Shown: piece by piece, positions 12,511 to 27,900 of the stretch | How positions within the stretch are numbered: position 1 is the first letter of the stretch | Layout: each line of letters starts with the position of its first letter | Source: Diadema setosum | Lineage: Eukaryota > Echinodermata > Echinoidea > Diadematoida > Diadematidae | Assembly (NCBI RefSeq): GCF_964275005.1 | Contig: NC_092696.1 | Location: 25,798,972 to 25,862,971, forward strand | Reading direction: 5' to 3' | DNA length: 64,000 nucleotides | Position numbers and translations under genes: made by a program | Notes under the pieces: generated by a model | Databases searched by the model: none | The model's input: the letters and a program-made list of their open reading frames with translations, nothing else | Told to the model about the DNA's origin: nothing

Positions 12511-15500
12511 TCTAATGATCAAACAATCTTCGCGGAGACACCGGGAAAAGTCCTGGTGAGTAGCCAGCCAGCCACACTTTGATCTGGAGGGGAAATTCCT
12601 GCAACGCAATGCCGGGCCTAGTGTGAACGCGCAGTTAAACTGGATTCTGCATCACTCGAGAGAAACAAATTCTTGGAAGGCGGCCAAACCTTGCACTGTG
12701 GACAGCTCCAGACCCCAGGAGGCACGGCTGAGAGGGGAGGGTCTAGGCAGGTCAAGTGGTAGACTAAGTTACAGGTGTCACACATTAGCAGCTCTCCTAT
12801 CTGGCGGCACACTGCACATATATCTTCATGGCCCTGAGAAATGAGAAAGAAAAAGGAATTAATTGATATCATTTCATGTCTTCCTAATCCGCATTCTATC
12901 ACTGACCACCTATAAGCACCTTTCCTTCCTGCAAGATTACACTGGCCGCCTGTCATTCGTCACCATTACTTGGAAAGACTCTTGCAATGCTCCATTTTCC
13001 GACATTTCAAACCTGTTTGTACATGGCACTTGTTTTCACTGGAAGGAAGGTGTAACATGTTATAACATGTGTTCATGTAGAATGCACACTCACCGAGACT
13101 GTGAACGAAACTTGTTACAGCAGTTTATTTTCTAGACCACGAATCTATTGCTGAAGGCCACATCATTCCTAATAAAAAATTCTTCAGAATTTTTTCATTT
13201 ATCTAACCTTTCATGAGTAATGATAGTATATAACTAGAAATGTCACTATGGCGACTGGCATGCCTTCGCCATTATGCATGATTCTCCCAATAAGTGTATA
13301 GTACAATGTCTTCACAATGTGTGATGACAGTTTCACCTTAACTGGCAAAATACTGATATATGACAGGTTTGTCAGAAATGTATTGAATGTTCACTTTCCT
13401 TGAACTAAGTTTGCTATAATTGTCTAAGAGTGCAGGTACATGTATTTGGGGAATTGAGGATTTTTACTTGACTTTTGACCGACCCTTATATAAAATTTAT
13501 GCACTGAGTAATTTTCAAGGTATGAAGAAAAAGTGTAATTACATTATAAAATAAATAGTGAAATTTGAGGAGTTGACCTTGACCTTTGACCCTGACTATT
13601 GACCCATGACCCCTAAATTCCCTAGATAATCCCTACCAGTGAGCGCATGCGTGTGCAAGTTCCATGAAAAAACATTGAACCGTTTGTGAGAAAAGTGAAA
13701 TTGTAACATTTTCACCTGACCTTTGACCTTAGGACATGAAACTCTCTCTGGAGAATCTTTACCCAGTAGTATATGTCTACACTAAGTTTCAACAAAATAT
13801 CTTTGGGCACTGCATAGATATGGGGAAAATGGCAACATTTATAGCATTTGACCTTGACCTTTTGACCTTTGACCTCTTGCCAATTTCACTAAAAAACTAC
13901 TCAACTAATTGCCCCATCATACTTCATCCTTGGACCAAGTTTGGTGAAAGTTGCTTCATCCAGTTTTGAGTTATCACGGAAACAAATAAATTTTAGGATT
14001 TTACCTTGATCTTTGACCTTTGACCTCTGTCCAATTTCACTCAAAAACTAATCAAGTAATTGCCCCATCCTATATCATCCTTGGACAAAGTTTGGTGAAA
14101 TTTGCTTGATCCAGTCTTGAGTTATTGCATAAACAGATACAATTTCATGATTTGACCTTGACCTTTGACCTTGGCCTTCAGCCGATTTCACCCAAAATCT
14201 GATCAAGTAATTGCCCAATCATACTTAATACTTGGACCAAGTTTGGAAAAATTCCAGTCCATATTACTCAAGTTATCACGTAAACGAATGAGGACGGACG
14301 TACGGACAACCCGAAAACATAATGCCTCCGGCACCACTTTGTGGCAGAGGCATAAAAAAATAGAATGAAAGAATACCAATACATCAATTGGTGATGTACA
14401 AGTGTATAGCAGGGAGGCATTAACTAGCTGAAAGTTTATCTCTGTACTCACATCTGCTTCTTGCTTTGCGAGGCCGTTGACTCCTATATTTTCTGAACCA
14501 ATTCCATCAGCAAAGCGGGCAGGTCTGCCAGCTGAAAAGGTGAATTTAATACAGAAAAACTTAGCACACCAGCAAAACACCTTCTCATGATTTGGTTAGA
14601 TGCCATTGCAAAGCTTTATCTGAAAAGTACACGGATGTCATGTCACACAATTATACCATAATTAATAACACAAGTTACCACATCAATGATAACTAAGCAC
14701 TCAATAAGGTTGAGTAATAATAATTTCAGTGTCAATTTCGATCTTTTTCCATATTTTCAAATGTATGAAAAAATGTGTCAATTGTAACAATATAGAATGA
14801 TACAGGAAATCCTGCTCGGATGTACAATAGAATATCACTATTACAAATATAGAACATGACGATGGAACATGAACGATAACAACTAATAATTACAAAATAA
14901 TACTGATAACAATAATGATGAATATCATATAATGATAGGAGCAACAATAAATCAACTTGAAAGTGCACCAACTCCATCATGTAATATGCTCATGGTTCTA
15001 TGCTGATGTCAATGCATTCCACTGGTTCCTTACCCTTAATTTAAAAGTTATGTTAACATTGACAAAGAAAAACAAGGAAAATAGGGGGATCTAGTACATG
15101 TGAACTTTCAACACTGAAGAGGCTGCAAGGATTTGAATATGTACATGTATGACAAGAAAATTACTTCTGGGGGGTGTTTCATCAACGCTTGTCAGCGCCG
15201 ACAACTGTCGGCGCTGACCAATTTCAGCAAAATCCTTGGTTTTGATTGGCTGAGATGCTCTGGTCACTGACTGTTACTATGGTGATTCAAGTTGTCAGCA
15301 CCGACAAACGTTGATGAAACAACCCCAGGGGTTTGCCTGCCAACCCTTCAACAATAGGAACAATAGGAACAAAAGGGGGCAACATTTGCAAGAACAGGAA
15401 CAAATGGGAAGAATAGGAACCCAAAGTTGAATACAGCTTAATTCTTTCTTTAAAAAAAAAAAAAAAAAATATGAAGAAACAAAATATCAAATGAGACAGG

Positions 15501-18500
15501 ATCAGGTGGCAGGTATACAATGACTGTTTGCAAAGTTCAAATTAAAAAAAAAAAATATGACTGGCAAACATTGATCCATGAATCATGAGTGGCTCGTCTT
15601 AGAATCGCTTGCACAATTTTTCTTGCAGATGAATGTGACATGAAGATGAAGTTCTAGTACACATCATCAGTAGTGCTCTGAAAACACTACACTCTGGATT
15701 TAAGACTCTCCATTCATCAAATAGGCAGAAGAGCTGCACTGTGGCTTCCTTACCTTTGCGTCTTCTCTCCCCAGACCAGCCGTTTGCTGCAGCAAGGTAA
15801 CTTGTAGCCGACCTCCGACTCTGCAAACAAAAGAGCAAAGTTGTCAAACATGGTGCTGTGGTAATTCCAGAAGTTGAGATCTCTATACGGTGCAGCAAAC
15901 AAAACAGTGAACAAAGGAGAGCAAAGTATGGGTATTGCGGGAAGGTAGGGTGGGAATTCCCCAGAGTATGAATTTTTTTTTTTTTTTTTAAATGCCATTT
16001 GTTGCGGGGTTGGTGGACCAGCAAAATGTGAGCAAAGTTACCTCAAGGGTTTCAGATAATGGACACATCTTTATGGAATATTAAAAATTGGTATCATTTT
16101 TCTTTGCACACTAAAACTCATTCAAACACAAGTTTTCTGAGTTCTAACTTGTTGTCTGACAAGATTTTCATGGACTCTTGTTGCTAACATCTACAGAAAA
16201 TGCTTACTTCTGTCTTCTGCTGTTTTTTTTTTTTCCTTCAAACATCTTTAGCAGCTTACTGCTTGTACAATGTTACCTTGATCTACAGTGCATACTACAA
16301 TATGAGTATCTGCAAAATTACAATCATATAGGAAATGATCTGCCCAGGCCTAACTAAGAGAGCTAGGGGTATCATACTCTAAGCTCACCATGACTTACCT
16401 CTAATTCATGCTTGTCATAATTTGAAAACTGAGGATTGGCCGTACTCCTTCTCTTCCTCTCTGACCGTTTACTCTGAAGGGTCTCCGCCGTCTTGGGGGT
16501 GACCAGACCTATTGATGCCATGAACTCCAACTTCTGTCATGGGGATGACACACATATCATACTTCAGCTTTACACTTCTGCACATTTGTGATGACAATCG
16601 TGAGCTAAAACTTCTGTTGGTGACTCCAAAAGACCTATTCACTTCAGGGCTGCGTCCCTCAATGAAAAGTCCTTTTGGAGTCATGGCTGCCCATATTTTA
16701 ACAAGAAATTCTCAAGGCAAAGTATATTTTGATACTAGTTCCTCTTTTCTGATTTCATGTAGAAAAGGAGGAAATCCAGTGAAATCACTGAATCACGTAA
16801 GCATGGTTTGGGTTTGTGGGTTCAAGACTAACAAAGCCTGACATGTTTGCACTTCAGCAAGGTACTTTGTCCACATTGCTGCTCTCTACCAAGGAGAATA
16901 AATGGGTACCCAGTAGGATGAGAATGTTTATGTTGGTTGATCGGCATGTGCGCGCCTGTGAGATGGTGACTGGCTGGAATGCTCCCCAGAGAGTGGAGAG
17001 GGATCACTGTCAGTGCTAGTTGGAAACAATGTAGGCCTATCCAGTGACCGGGGTAATAATAGCATGTATGCACCGTGAGCACTTTACAGAGTGGATTTGG
17101 CACAATATAAGTCATATTTATTATCATCATATTCATAAGATTTGTGAGGTCATGTCATTGTCACCTCATCTAATGTGCATCTTATTGCTTCAGGAAAACA
17201 TGTAAAACTTCAGAATTTACAAAACTTAACAATTTTAGGTCTGATTTTGCTGAAACTTCTACTACAATGCGACTCAACGAAACTCTTCCATTTATCACAA
17301 CTAACCTGAAAATGGTGTTGAACAGATTTCTGCAATGTATTCAGATTTCATGCATGTTTTGCTCACAAAAAGCTGTCCTTAACCCTATTCTAACTGGAAG
17401 GGGGTCAAATTGACCCCCCCCTCGACGTTTCGCGCCACGATTCCGCAACGCGCAAAGATTTTGCCGCGTCGTTTCATGACTTTTTTCATTTGAGTCTCCC
17501 GCATATTTTGAGACCAAATTTGCGACATCCGGGTACACCGTTCTGAAATTATGCAACGTTTTGCATATGCATGTCAACCCGAAAAAACGCTCGAATTCAT
17601 GATTTCGTGTGCAAATCCAATGTAAACTGTGTTTTTTTGTTTGATTGATATAAATTAGATTATTTCAACTTTTAACCATTGAAATAAATCAATTCTAATG
17701 TAGATAAGCTTGAAAAAGTGCCTCCAACAAATTTTGGCAAAAAAACAATAGAAAACAAAAGATCGAAAAAACAATAAAATACATAAGAAATTAACAAAAC
17801 AATAAAAAACAAAAGAAAATGACTTTGATTGCGCTATTTTTTTACTAGAAAATTGTTTGATGTGTCTTGAGGAACTCTGACACAAAAAATTAATAATCCT
17901 TCAGTCTTTTTGATGGAGTTATAGGTGAAAATATGATTTTATGCGTTAATTTGCATAATTAATTTATTAAAAAATATGAAATCAAAATTTTTCTATTGTA
18001 TGACCATGTAATCTTGTAGTTGACATCCGGCTCTATGTTCAGGCAAAATTTTGCGGCGATCGCGCGATCGGTGGCCGAGATCTGAAGGGGGGGTCAAATT
18101 GACCCCCCCCCCAGTAAAAACTTGGTCTCAAATAGCCCAGTTAGAATAGGGTTAACAACCACAAAGCTTGTCGGAGGCTTGCCCTACCTAGCAACAACTA
18201 AGGGAATTCTTGCCTACGGAACTTTAATGGGAGTGAGCATGTTTTATGCTTCGCTACTAGACTGTAGGAAAAAAAACAGACATAAATTGTAATACATTAC
18301 AGAAACTGTCTATTACAGTCCCAGAAAAGTTGAACCCGTGCTCTCACCGTCTCTTCAGCAGTCATAGGCTTCTTGCATGGTGCGCTGGAGGTCGACGTGA
18401 AGATCGTTGCCGGGGTGGACGAAGACGAGGATGAGGCAGTACTGGTACCAAGCGAGGAGGGATGAGGGTTATCCTTGGGCCTTGTGGACAAAAACTGTCG

Positions 18501-21500
18501 CTTGTATTGCTTGGCCATGTAGTCCAATTCCTGGATATGGGAGGGGGGTGGGTGATAATGCATGAAATGACTGCAGTAAGTACATAAAGGGATTTGTACT
18601 TATCAAATGAAAATAAATGAATTTAATACTTCCAAGTGCCAGCATTACATGTACATGTATCATCACATCACAGGATAAGTAATGAAGCCTTTAAGGTTTG
18701 TATCTGTACAATAAGAATGCCTCATTTAAGCACAATTTCATCCTTGAGTAAGGAAATAGACAATCCAGATATTTAGGTGATCCGAGTATCCTCTCGGATC
18801 ACCTTCTGTTTTTGTACGGATTCTTTCTTCTTCTTCTTCTTTTTCTTCTTTCTCCCCAAAAGTTGTGCATCGATTAGCTCAGAAAGTCCTCTTCCTATCA
18901 ATTTCAAACTTATACCATATATGTATCATCTCCCAAAGACGGCAATCGAACTAAAATCAAAGTGATCAGTCGACCGTGACGTCACTATGACGTCATTATA
19001 TGAAAACACATTCTCAATCATATCTCATTACTGGAATGGAATTTTTCAATGAAATTTACGTCACATATATTTCAAGTCAAGCGCATTCTATTCATATTCT
19101 CAAAATTCATCTATACCTTAAAACGTGCGCGTACGCGCGCGTTGAAATATTTGTATGCTCAAATCGAGCTCAAATTTTTTTTTGCACACGTTTCAGACCA
19201 TTTGGAGCATTTTTTGAAAAATTGAAAAAATTTTACGGACGCGTACGCGCGCGCGCATATACGCACGCACAGCTCATATGCAAAAGAAATTTCCCGTTTT
19301 TTCACACTTATCGCCTGCCTGAAATGTCAGGGAATATGTCTACCAAGTTTCAAGTCAATCCGACTCAATATGACGTCATAAGGGCCCGTCAAAGTTGAAA
19401 TTCCGCGCGCGCGTCAATGGCGATATACAGTGCAACAATGCCAAAAAACTTCCAATTTTAAATCTGATTTTACTCGTCAGGATGGACGGTGACCCCCCAT
19501 TTTCTTTACATATTCTGAAAGCTGATGAGTTGTACATGTCATTTCATGGGTTGGCAATGCTGAAAAAATGATTAAAAGGTATCAAATTTCTTAATAAAGT
19601 AAAAAAAGTAAATTTTCAAAATGACGTCATCAAATTTCAAGTTCATTCAAGCATATCTCACTTATTCTTTAGTTGATTTTCGTCCAAATTTCAATATGTT
19701 GTAGCTTATTAAATGGTCTTTCAGATATATAATAACAACAATTTGATTGGGTGACGGCATCATCTCGTAATATTGGATTGAAAGTAATCTTGTCAAATTT
19801 GACCAGTTTACGTGTTATCTTAATGGGAGTGCAGTTTTTCTGGAAATGAAAATTGACATGACTATCTTTTTCGAGCACTAGCTCACCTATGCTTCGGTGA
19901 ATTTCTCTAAGATTTTAATATGTTGTAGCTGAGACTTTGGGCTATCTTAAGTGTGCCCTTCATTTTTTCATACGGTATCGGGATCACGTCCAAAAACTTG
20001 GTTGAAATCAAAGCCTATCTTCGATGTATTTTCATATTTCTTTCTTTTTCCAACTTTCTTTGCAATAACTCAAGAAAAACATACTCTATCACCACCATAT
20101 TTTGCACATGTTTAGTTCATGTCACGTAGATTATTTCATAAAATAACAACTACTTCATCAGACGCCATCTTGGGTATGTAAATTAGGGTCAAAGGTCATA
20201 AATGTTTCATCCTGTATCTTGGTGAATACATGTTCTATCTTCCCCATATTTTGCACACGTAAAGACCGTGTTACAAGGATCATTTCACAAAATAACCACT
20301 TTTTGCTCAGATGCCATCTTGTCTGTGCAGATCGGGGTCAAAGGTCATATGTACTTCTTTCTTTATCTTCGTTATGACGTGTTATCTCTATGGGAGGGAA
20401 TTTTTCTAGATGTGAAAACTGACATGATTGTCTTTATCGAGCACTAGCTCACTTACCCTTCGGTGAATTTCTCCCAGATTTTAATATGTTGTAGCTGAGA
20501 CTTTCCGCTATCGTACGTGTCCCTTTGTGTTTCATATGGTGTCGGGATCACGTCCAAAAAAGTGGTTGAAATTAAAGATTATCTTCGATGTAATTTCATA
20601 TTTCTTTCTTTTTCCAACTTTCTTTGCAATAACTCAAGAAAAACAGCCCCTATCATCCCCATATTTTGCACATGTTTAGGTAATGTCACGTACATTATTT
20701 CATAAAATAACAACTACTTGATCAGACACCATCTTGGGTATGTAAATTAGGGTCAAAGGTCATAAATGTTTCATCCTGTATCTTGGTGAATACATGTCTT
20801 ATCTTTCCCATATGTTGCACACGCAAAGACCATGTTACAAGAATAATTTCACAAAATAACCACTTTTTGCTCAGATGCCATCTTGGGGGTGCAAAGTGGG
20901 GTCAAAGGTCAAATATAGTTCATTCTGCTTTTTTGATAGTGTATACGGAATTCGGTACCCAAGATGGCAGGTCTGACTCCCTTTTCAAAATGAGAATCCA
21001 AACATCACACGACCAATGTCCCTAATCTCAGGTGAAAGCTCGAATCATTGATTAAAAAAAAAAATCGGATCACCTAATTTGTCAGTCTTGACAAAGTCCG
21101 AGTCTAGTTTCATCTTATATTTATTTCCAATCATCAAAATGCTCTGTATTAAACTCTGAAATGATTAGACATTTTCTAGCTAAAAGACAATGTTCAACTT
21201 TCTAAAGGAAAACTACGTAGGTCCCATTCATACCTAAAGAATGAAAGAGAAAATGAAAGAAATACCCACAGGGGGTTTTATTACAAATGAAATTAAAAAG
21301 GGCTTCACAAACGTAGCACTTACTTTGGAAAGGTTCTGTGTCGCTGGTCTCTTCACCACCATGGACGTTAGTCTGCCAGAGATGTTTGGCACTTTGATGC
21401 TGACCACTGTTGGCTTATTGGTCAAGATGGACATTCTTGTTGGGGTGGACGGGGCATGAGGACCACCCCCTACACCAGTCCCTGCCCCCGCTCCAGCCCC

Positions 21501-24500
21501 TGATGGAACTCCCACACTGCTGCCCCCACTACCACCGCTTGCAACCTTTTCTCCTCCCCCTCCCCCTCCCACTCCGCCTCCTCCTCCCCCACCACCACCA
21601 CCGCCACTGCCCAATGTGGGTGTGGCAGTGTGCTGATGGAGCTTGGGGGCGGAGCCAACCAGGAGTGTTGGTTTGTTGCGATTGGGGATGTTGAGATGTT
21701 GGGAGGCTGTCAGAGGTTGGGTGTTTGTGCAGGTTGGAGCATTCTTCTGTTGGGCGGGAACCAATAAAAACAGGAAATATTTCCAAATATCATCGAACAG
21801 AAGACTTGCAACTGCTGCACTGGGATCAATCTTTAAAAATGTATTTTGAGTATTCCTGTATTTAAAGAAAGTAATCAAACTACTAAACAACATATTATAA
21901 ATTGTACAATTAACGTACAGTTCACACAGGTCAAATTTTGCTGCAGTTTGCGGAAAGAAATGAAGAAAGCACAGAAGTCTCTGCATTTGTCTCATGTTGA
22001 ATCACATTTAAATGAGAGTCTATGCTGCATTTACATGCATTTGCTTTTCATTTCAAATGATATGTACAACATGTGACAGTGGCAGCATGGACATTGCATC
22101 GATCACAATAGATTCACAGAATCTGATTACATAAGAAATTGTTGTCAATACCAGTAAACAAATCTTCAACACAGTTTCTACCAGGGTAGAATTAGGCAAA
22201 CTGCAATTGGTATCACATTACTGTGAATCATCACTAAACAACACATACACTGTAGCTCTATTGCCTACACACATTGCAGTATACATGATAGATTTGTTTT
22301 ATTTTTTTTCCCACAGAAGCAGAACATTTTTGAAATTGAGAGTCTTTTTCGTTCAGCCAGACCCCCAAAAATATTCAGGACACTACAATTTACAACCATG
22401 ATGAGTACAACTCAAATTTTATGTGAACAAGTACAGTATTAAAACAACTCAAATAAAATGTAGTGATACCACTCCATTTCATGAAAAAAGTGCACATCAT
22501 GCTCAAGAGATTGCAAAGCAGCAAAACTGTCCCACAGTAAGTCAAGAGCATCAACATTATGAAAACAGCAACAAACAAACCACCATAAATGATACAGCAT
22601 TCAGAAGCTATCAAGATTTAAACTGTTGTGTAAATGTTGATGTCATTCTCTCTGGAATCCAAATGTTCATAATTAGATGAACTTGTCGTTCTACTGTACA
22701 ATGTACATATCGTCAGCCAAGAACCAGCGGACACTATTAGGTTCTAAGATTTGTGGGTAGATTTATGAGTATTATTCAAAATATAGAGCAAAATAGTGCC
22801 CTTGTGGTTTTAATTGACATTTTACTGAAAATGAAAATAATTTAGAATTGGCACCATGATCTATCTACAGATTGAGCTCTATAACATGATATCAATAACT
22901 CAATACCCTCCCCCTCCCACCCCCCCCCCAAAAAAAAAAAAAAAAAAATGCAAGAAAGCCCTTTTGGTTCTCAGCCTACGATATCTGACTGACATAAGGT
23001 AACTTGCAGTGTTAGCGGACGTGACTCACCCCTTCATTCTGAGATGACGGCTTTCTTACTCCCAGGTCAGAGCGCAGCTGTTCAACAACTTTTTTCTGTG
23101 AAGCAAAACGGCAGACAAGCATGTGGATACTGGAGTTAGCACACTTTGCACTTTTACGCAGTGCTCACATGTTTCACCACAGAGAACTGTGTACATGCAA
23201 TGTAGAATTAGAAATTACAGCTCACAGTACAGGTGCACAAAATGTTCCTCCAGTAATAGCTAAGCATACACACTGTACATTGCATATCCCCAAGAGATTT
23301 TGGCAGTATGTTGGATAATTGTAACAATGAGCTCATACCTGTCTGCCTGCTTACAAATTAATGGCACTTTATCAGCAAATGGCTAGCATTGTCAAGGTCA
23401 CCACTAGCAGACGAATTAAAATAAAATGAAATGGGGCTGGTAGATTCCAACTTTCGGGTGTGATTGGCTTCCCAAATTAGGACTTGTTTTTCTAATTCTA
23501 TGATAATTTTCATAAAAAAGATTGAATAGTTCTGAGAAATGAGTATTACTGGCATATATGTTATCATGTTTTCTTCATCAGTAATGTTTAAGAAATGTTC
23601 TTTTCATTCATACTTATTAAGGCACATCCATTAGCAACATTATGCCTGGTTAAGGACAACGGAGTTTGTATTTAAAATCAATCTTTTTTTTAATGTTTCC
23701 CTTTTTATTTTCAATTAAAAAAAAAAATCTAGAAGTACCAGTGTGCCATAAAGATGATTTTACAGTAGGTCAGTTTGAATCTTGTCAAAATGTAATGCTA
23801 CAAACGGTAGCTCTAACCCCTGTTTAAAGGGGATGGCTAGTAACTGATCAGTGGGAATGCTGGGGGATGATCGTTCCAATCCTTGTGGGATTCATTTAAG
23901 AGTACATTACAGCTGTACATATCTATTGTCGTGTGAAAATTGTTTGCTTCAGAATGGTCTCATTTTCAAGTAATGTGCAGTTTAATGTTTCCAGGTTTAA
24001 CCCTAGCATGCCTGTACAGTGACGGGACATTAAACTGCACATTACTTGAATATGAGACCATTCTGAAGCAAATAATTTTCACACAACAAATGTACCCGGT
24101 ACTCTTAAATGAATCTACAAGGACTGGAACAATCATCCCCCAGCATTCCCACTGATTCCCACTGATCAGTTACTAGCCATCCCCTTTAAACATTGATATA
24201 AAGTACTCTGTCTGCACCCCTAGATAAATAAAAGTGGTGGTTTTACGGTGTAGCACTGACACTGAGAGTGTCATAGAGGAGCTGCATGGTTTCATCTGTT
24301 AATGCTCGGAGGGAGTAGGGAGGGGTGGTCATATAAGAAGTAGGTTGCTGGGTTAATTTCAGTGACCGAGGTAACAATACAATGTATGCCATGAAACCCT
24401 CTGAGCAACATGACTTGGTGCAAATTTATTCCGTCCAAAGGATCTACCTGTTATTGTATACGCCATATATTTCGCGAGTCTAAATTTTCGCGAATCGGGA

Positions 24501-24861
24501 ATTCTCGACGATTTCGCGAGTGGTTAAATTTGCGATTGTGGAGTCCTGTACTGAATTGAGAAGAGTTGTACGCATGTACGTCACATTCACATCGGGATCA
24601 GAGTCGATATTTTCGCGAGTCTTTAAATTCGCGAATGGCACCCGACTCGCGAAATTCGCGAAGATAAAAACCTCGCGAAATATTTGGCGTGTACAGTATT
24701 CGTAGAATACAGAACATACATTTTCATCAAAATGTACCCACTGTATGTAATGTTGTACTGTACAAAGTATAAAGACATCACAAGTTTTGCTTGCAGTAGT
24801 TTTGACATACATTCAATTGTATTTCATTCTCTGGTTAAAAACAATGAATGTCCTTGCTGCC

Positions 24862-24902
<41 letters not shown>

Positions 24903-27900
24903 GAATGAATAAAATGCTTGAATGTAATCAGAATTGCGGCACATGCACTCACATCATATACAGTGTACATGTACAGTAGATTTTAAAAATGTCAATAAAC
25001 TGCAAAGATTGAAGAACGATTCGATGCAATTCTGATATTTACTCTAGTATCAGACTGGAGCAAATACGGACCCATTTAAGTACAATGTAATACATTTGAT
25101 AAGCCGGTGGGGTATAAAAAGGACTTTGAGCGCATATGAATATGGGTACATACTTGCATATTGTACTATAAGCCTGTAACATATAATGGGTACACATGAA
25201 ATATTATTACCCATATCAGGCATCTGAGCTGTGGTTCTACGAAATCGTATTCCCCTCATATTACGCACGGGATTGCGTGCCAGCAGGAAGAAGAGGGGTG
25301 ACTTTATCATACATACACGTATTCCCCTCTTTGGTAAACGCCTAGATGGGATTTGCGTGTTAAAAACGAGGGGAATATAGCATCCGGGCACTTGAGCTCC
25401 CAGGGAGGAAAATTGGAAAATTTGCTGTTGCTGACAAGTTTCTTGTGGAGTGGTTTCGCAATGAAGGGCAAATTCTCATTTGTAGGTTAACGCATAAAAC
25501 CACAGGACGATCGCTGTTACTGTGTGAGCTGGCTGTTTCTACATGTGCTGCATTCCTGAGTTTCGCGACAGAGGGCAAATTCTCATAGGTTAACATGTAG
25601 AAGTAGAGTACTATCCCTGCGCATGTGTGAGTTGGCTGTAGGATACACGCGCCGCGTACCTGAGTTGCATACCTGGATGTAACATGCGAGGTGGTGTAGA
25701 GCTTGAGCTGGTGCCAAGTGGTATTATTGTTACTGTGAATTGGGAAGTTGTAAAAAGTTTACATTGTAATTTATTTTACTGCTCAAGATGCCTGAAATGG
25801 GTAATAATAATGATATGGACTGTCTACTTTCAGGGGATACGACATTAATTGCCCTCACTAGAATTGTATTGCCCTTGTCTTCCACTCCGGCAATACAATT
25901 CTAGTTCAGGCAATAAATGTCATATTTCCTTCAAGGCCAGTCCATACTGTGTACATTAGTGTAGCTCTACAGTGTACATTGTATGTTATACCTGTTTCTC
26001 ACTAAGGGCAGTGATCTTGGCTTGCTGGTCATGTAAGCTCTTCCGCAACTCAGCATTCTGTCAGTGAAAGAAAAAAAGAAGAAAGAAAGAAAGACTGAAC
26101 ACAGTTGACATGTACTGTACATCACCTCAAAGAGTTTTATTTCTTTTTCTCTGATATCACATCAAACCTCCTCCCCACTCCCCACTCAATGCACATTTCA
26201 TAACTTATGACTGTCTCTACTTCTGAAGACATTTTGTAATAAATAATACATGCAAAGTGTGAAACAAGCAACCAGTATACAGTGTAAAACATATGTTACT
26301 TAATAACAGGACCCTGTTGTATCTAAAAACTGATGCCACAACAAATCCGCTGCATCTCTACTGCTCTCTCCTTAACAAAAACTGGGCAACGTCAGCTGAA
26401 TTTTGAAATAATGGGAGGTCCTTGGATTGGAACTAATTAATGTCAAAAAAAAAATAATAATCATCACAACAATGTATATCATCTTGCATACATTATATCA
26501 GTATACTCACTGCACACATGCAAAAATTGACTAAGGCCTCAATATCACTGACCAAATACACATGTATACATCACATTCACAAATTAAATTGTACAAATAC
26601 ATCATACGTGTACCTGTATGGTAATTAAACCTTCACAATATGTGCTTCCTCATCACAGAAAACTTAAGAAGTGGATTTGTTCTGGGATTTGTTTTCGATC
26701 AACAACAAATGCAGGAAATAAATACATGGTTGCATTACAAATGTAAATGTTAGGTCCAATGTCTACTTTGCACACTTCTTTGATCAGGATTCAAACAGGA
26801 AATTGCACTACTTGTATTAAAGCATAATGTTCAGTAAACTAAAGAAGCACTCTGAGACTTCTGCCAAGCACCTCATATCCACCACTGATCTTGTTTTTCC
26901 ATAGAGATCAATGATTTCCACCCATTAACGTATAACACATGCTGAAAATCGCCCAATTTCCCAAGATAGAAGCCTTTTGTTACGTCATCAACTTCTAGCT
27001 GCACGGCGCGCATCGCAGTACAATGTAGCAGAAACTACACGTACATGTAGAGCACACACTTTAGTGCACCTATGAAAACCTCAAAAATGCGCAGCTTGAA
27101 CTCCCAAGTTCATTGACCCTACCTGCCAAAATATTGAAAATCTTCCATAAAATCCATAGAAGTTTCCGGATCATTACGTGGTACTAAAATTTAATCATGA
27201 CGTGTTTCTTGTGTCATTCTCAACCTTTCCTGCAAGTTTCATCCAAATCCGTGCACTGCTTTTTGAGTTATTTTGCACACGGACAAACAAACCAACAGTA
27301 ATGAAAACATAACCTCCTCCCTTGGTGGAGGTAAAGAAAAAAAAATCTGTGTATGCTGACACTAAACAGTCCAACCTCAGTTATCCCGCAGCTCTCCAGA
27401 TATAACCATCTACATGACAGTGATGACAATAAACTGTGTGCACTACAATTTATACAGTACCAGGTATACAGTTGTAGGCCTAACAGTATGGTGTGCAACA
27501 GACAGAATACGTGGTACATTGTACTTTGTGGCAAGTTGTGTTGGGGTCTATTACACTACACTCTACCATACATCTGTATGCCAGCCATTTCAATTTAACT
27601 GATTACATTAGTTCACATGTACAGTGTACCCTACATTTAGATCTCACCTTGTGTGTCTATGGGTCCGTTTATCAACTCTTTTTCTCGACAGAAACAGGTT
27701 TTCCAAACGGCTTTCAGGGAATTTTTACGAGATGATAAACGCAAAGCTGTTTTGATTATGGGGTTCGGAAAGCCTTTTGGAAAGCCGCAAATTTGTGCTT
27801 TCAGAAACAGGTTTTCGAAACAAACCTGTTTCTAGAAGCCCTTTGAAGCAAGATAAACGCGAAGCTGTTTTGAAACGGCTTTGCACTGCAGTTACAGTAT

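Noticed and set aside
18999..19398. 132-codon plus-strand frame
   Set aside because: Falls wholly inside the 18775-21077 repeat element and has no recognisable protein domain.
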